A stretch of DNA of 8,875 nucleotides from Nitrospira lenta (GTDB taxonomy: Bacteria; Nitrospirota; Nitrospiria; Nitrospirales; Nitrospiraceae). This document shows, piece by piece, positions 7,164 to 8,875 of the stretch (its first letter is position 1; each line of letters starts with the position of its first letter). A program made the translations under genes and the position numbers. A model generated the notes under the pieces. The model worked only from the letters and a program-made list of their open reading frames with translations. It was not told the DNA's origin and ran no database searches. The stretch spans positions 1 to 8,875 of the forward strand of contig CAMDRK010000091.1 of the NCBI GenBank assembly GCA_945906715.1, read 5' to 3'.

Positions 7164-7967
7164 TCATGACACCGGGCCGTGACTCTTGATGAGCACGCCA
7201 ATGAGGGTCAGAATAACTCCGGCAAATCCGATAATCGTGAGATACGCCGCTCGTTTGGCTCTCCAGCCCACCGTCAAACGTCCTGTCAATACGACAAAAT
7301 AGAATACCCAGGTCACCAACGCCCCTGTTTGCTCGGGATTCCAGCTCAGATACGACCCAAGAGATAACTCTGCGTACAACGCACCCGTAATGATGCCAAG
7401 TGTGAGCAGCGGAAACCCCGTCACGATCGATCGTTGATTCAGATGGTCAAGAAAATCCAGGGCTGGCAACTTTGAGTAGAGGACATTGAAACGCTTGGAC
7501 TTGAGAAGTCCATCCTGAATCAGATACATCACACCAGCCACAAAGGCCACGGCAAACCCTACGGTACCGAGCATGCTCAGGGTGACATGGACCCAGAGGG
7601 TCCGAAACACCGGTGTGAGCGTCGGAGCGGTTTCCGGCAATGCGGCGGCAGAGACCAGTGAGACCAGCGCCAGAGGAACGATGAACGAGCCAAGTACATG
7701 CAAATGATGGCGAAATTCCACAGCAAGAAAGACTAGAATCAGTACCCAGGAGAAAAACGACAAGGCTTCATAAAATCCTGGCGCCAAGATCTCTGTGCCC
7801 CCGATCATCCCTGCGCCCAACGCGACCGTGTGTGCGGCAAACCCGGTTGCCGTCATGCCCAGAGAGACGTTTGCCAGAACTTCAGAAGGCCAGAGTAAGT
7901 AGGCAAGAAAGGAAACGGTGGCCGCAAAATAGAGGGCCATCGTCACCACGAAAAACATGGCGGACAT
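7164..7967 (-). CDS. CcsA/HemX-family integral membrane protein
   Basis: A 267-residue, very hydrophobic protein with about eight predicted membrane segments, of the CcsA/CcmC/HemX (cytochrome c assembly) superfamily. Supporting marks are FAAHTVALG with His46, HLHVLGSFIVPLAL at 88-101, VHVTLSMLGTVGFAVAF with His127, a segment ending in GSYLSWNPEQTGALVTW (204-220) and His263 near the C-terminus. True CcsA proteins carry a tryptophan-rich WGxYWxWDPKE signature; here it reads LGSYLSWNPEQ, losing two tryptophans and the charged residues. That pattern, plus its position directly before hemA, resembles HemX of the Bacillus hemAXCDBL operon, known to lower glutamyl-tRNA reductase levels. Whether it handles heme for cytochromes c or controls HemA is undecided. 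GAGAGGA (7977-7983) nine bases upstream supports the ATG at 7967. It is the first gene of the operon. Confidence 0.88.
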   Translation of the reverse strand: MSAMFFVVTMALYFAATVSFLAYLLWPSEVLANVSLGMTATGFAAHTVALGAGMIGGTEILAPGFYEALSFFSWVLILVFLAVEFRHHLHVLGSFIVPLALVSLVSAAALPETAPTLTPVFRTLWVHVTLSMLGTVGFAVAFVAGVMYLIQDGLLKSKRFNVLYSKLPALDFLDHLNQRSIVTGFPLLTLGIITGALYAELSLGSYLSWNPEQTGALVTWVFYFVVLTGRLTVGWRAKRAAYLTIIGFAGVILTLIGVLIKSHGPVS

Positions 7968-7976
7968 AGATGTCTA

Positions 7977-7983
7977 TCCTCTC
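7977..7983 (-). promoter_or_regulatory. Ribosome binding site of the ccsA/hemX-like gene
   Basis: GAGAGGA on the minus strand, nine bases before the ATG at 7967. It sits in the short gap between the divergent genes and supports that start. Confidence 0.7.
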
Positions 7984-8014
7984 AACTTCTCAGGAGAAAC
8001 TGACAGTCATACAA

Positions 8015-8020
8015 CGAGGA
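8015..8020 (+). promoter_or_regulatory. Ribosome binding site of the rsmI-like gene
   Basis: CGAGGA nine bases before the ATG at 8030. It decides between this start and the earlier in-frame ATG at 7970, which has no good ribosome site and would add 20 residues without family similarity. Confidence 0.65.
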
Positions 8021-8050
8021 ATTATATCGATGGCGCGAGATGGGAGTCAA
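8021..8050 (-). promoter_or_regulatory. Sigma70-type promoter of the hem operon
   Basis: On the minus strand a -35 box TTGACT (8045-8050) and a perfect -10 box TATAAT (8021-8026) are separated by 18 bases, matching the consensus at 11 of 12 positions. Transcription would start near 8014, giving a leader of about 47 bases before the first gene, with its ribosome site inside. The promoter lies over the start codon and first codons of the divergent rsmI-like gene. This is seen in sequence only; activity is inferred. Confidence 0.75.
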
Positions 8051-8815
8051 CCAAACGAACGGGGCGGAGGAGGTAAGGCGACCACGCCTTGCCCCCACGG
8101 CACCCTCTATGTCATCAGCACGCCGATTGGCCACCCTGATGATATTACGCTTCGGGCCCTTGCTATCTTGCGTCGTATCGCGATTGTTGCCTCAGAAGAC
8201 CCTCGCACGACCCAGCTACTCCTGGCCCATCATGGCGTTACCGCAACAATCACAAGCTACGGCCCGTCCAACCGCCACGAGAAAACGCCGCTCCTTCTGC
8301 ATCGGCTCATGCAGGGGCAGGATGTCGCCCTCGTATCGGACAACGGCACTCCGGTCATCTATGACCCAGGCAGCCTGCTTGTAACTGCGGCCCATCAGGC
8401 AGGAATTCCCGTTAAGTCCGTTCCAGGCCCCTCTGCCATAACGGCAGCAACGGCAATTTCAGGCTTTTCAGGCGATGCAATCATTTTTGAAGGACGCCTT
8501 CCCTCAACCGGGCCTCGTCTCGCACAATATCTTTCCCGGATCAAAAAAGAATGCAGAACCCTCGTGTTCTACGTGCGTCCCAAAACCCTCCCAGTGCTCC
8601 TGAAAGCTCTGGGACAGATACTCCCTTCCAGACAAATCGCCGTCACTGTGAATCTCACAACGACCGAGGAGACCCTTTTTCGAGGCACGCCTGGCGAGCT
8701 CGTCAATCAGATCGAACCAGTATCGAATAACTCAGCTGTAACCGTCGTCATTGAAGGGTATAGGGAAGGATCGCAACACTACTCATCTTCGCGGCGGCGG
8801 ATCAGCACTCGATAA
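8030..8815 (+). CDS. rsmI: RsmI-like SAM-dependent methyltransferase (tetrapyrrole methylase fold), probable 16S rRNA C1402 2'-O-methyltransferase
   Basis: RsmI 2'-O-methylates C1402 of 16S rRNA in the ribosomal P site. The 261-residue product shows the family layout: GTLYVISTPIGHPDDITLRAL at 24-44, ASEDPRTTQLLL at 54-65, LVSDNGTPVIYDPG at 101-114, VPGPSAITAATAISGF at 131-146, IFEGRLP at 152-158, and a C-terminal TTTEETLFRGTPGEL at 210-224. Several positions differ from the usual RsmI pattern: HPDD for NLED, EDPRTT for EDTRRT, SDNGTPVIYDPG for SDAGTPGISDPG, and NLTTTEETLFRG for ELTKxHEExxRG. It may be a fast-evolving RsmI or a paralogue with another substrate. The first 22 residues and the last 15 or so look unconserved. 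Transcribed away from the hem operon; no convincing promoter was seen upstream. Fold assignment is firm, exact substrate moderate. Confidence 0.85.
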   Translation: MARDGSQPNERGGGGKATTPCPHGTLYVISTPIGHPDDITLRALAILRRIAIVASEDPRTTQLLLAHHGVTATITSYGPSNRHEKTPLLLHRLMQGQDVALVSDNGTPVIYDPGSLLVTAAHQAGIPVKSVPGPSAITAATAISGFSGDAIIFEGRLPSTGPRLAQYLSRIKKECRTLVFYVRPKTLPVLLKALGQILPSRQIAVTVNLTTTEETLFRGTPGELVNQIEPVSNNSAVTVVIEGYREGSQHYSSSRRRISTR

Positions 8816-8875
8816 GACCCCTCGACGAGATCTTGTGAAAGAATGGTGTGGCCCTCATTACTCACGCTGCGGGGA
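8779..8875 (-). CDS. Probable C-terminal fragment of an unrecognised protein (cut by window edge)
   Basis: A minus-strand frame open from the right edge to a TAG at 8779-8781 encodes 31 residues ending in LVEGSYRVLIRRREDE. The alternation of hydrophobic and charged residues before a basic-acidic tail looks like a genuine protein end, and the codons are similar to neighbouring genes. It would converge on the rsmI-like gene and overlap its last 37 bases, where that protein has an unconserved Ser/Arg tail. I do not recognise the family. A chance open frame of this length cannot be excluded. Confidence 0.45.
   Translation of the reverse strand, partial: PRSVSNEGHTILSQDLVEGSYRVLIRRREDE

Noticed and set aside
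7163..7201. Upstream start for hemA at 7201
   Set aside because: The 13 extra residues are unlike HemA and overlap the preceding gene; the conserved N-terminus begins at the ATG at 7162.
7970..8029. Upstream start for the rsmI-like gene at 7970
   Set aside because: No ribosome site before it, it would begin 3 bases from the divergent start, and the added residues do not match the family; the ATG at 8030 has CGAGGA at good spacing.
1..8875. tRNA, rRNA, insertion sequence, prophage or attachment-site signals
   Set aside because: I saw no transposase or integrase motifs, no terminal repeats and no tRNA-like cloverleaf; genes are nearly gapless housekeeping genes.

Overview
The window is a compact bacterial chromosome segment dominated by a tetrapyrrole (heme/siroheme/cobalamin precursor) operon. 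Seven complete genes and one partial gene lie head to tail on the minus strand. In transcription order, from high to low coordinates, they are a CcsA/HemX-like membrane protein, hemA, hemC, a cobA-hemD fusion, a small tandem-CBS protein, hemB, ribF and the start of tilS. On the plus strand, a divergent gene for an RsmI-like tetrapyrrole-methylase-fold protein starts beside the operon's upstream end. A probable C-terminal fragment of one more minus-strand gene enters at the right edge.

Layout: tilS (1-707, cut by the left edge), ribF (713-1654), hemB (1660-2631), CBS protein (2635-3027), cobA-hemD (3090-4655), hemC (4652-5599), a 171-bp intergenic region with a large nonamer-based inverted repeat (5600-5770), hemA (5771-7162), ccsA/hemX-like (7164-7967), the divergent 62-bp gap with 5' UTR signals, rsmI-like (8030-8815) and a partial ORF (8779-8875, minus). 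Apart from the hemA-hemC gap and a 62-bp gap before the CBS gene, minus-strand genes are 1-5 bp apart or overlap by 4 bp, so one polycistronic transcript with translational coupling is likely. A strong sigma70-type promoter (TTGACT-18 bp-TATAAT) reads toward the operon and lies across the start codon of the rsmI-like gene.

Function: HemA reduces glutamyl-tRNA to glutamate-1-semialdehyde. HemB condenses two 5-aminolevulinates to porphobilinogen, HemC polymerises four of these, and the HemD half of the fusion closes the ring to uroporphyrinogen III. The CobA half methylates uroporphyrinogen III to precorrin-2, the branch to siroheme and cobalamin. hemL, which makes 5-aminolevulinate, is not in the window. 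The membrane protein may serve cytochrome c biogenesis or control of HemA. RibF (FMN/FAD synthesis) and TilS (tRNA-Ile lysidine) are housekeeping passengers.

Organism: moderately GC-rich, using the C5 (glutamate) pathway, with a CobA-HemD fusion and a CcsA/HemX-hemA-hemC order. By recall of gene order and protein style, not by any search, I favour a Nitrospira-type bacterium (Nitrospirota), at moderate confidence. The core genes are ordinary. The unusual items are the hemA-hemC inverted nonamer repeat, a mixed Cys/Asp metal site in HemB, the CBS protein inside a heme operon, a degenerate CcsA signature and a divergent RsmI.
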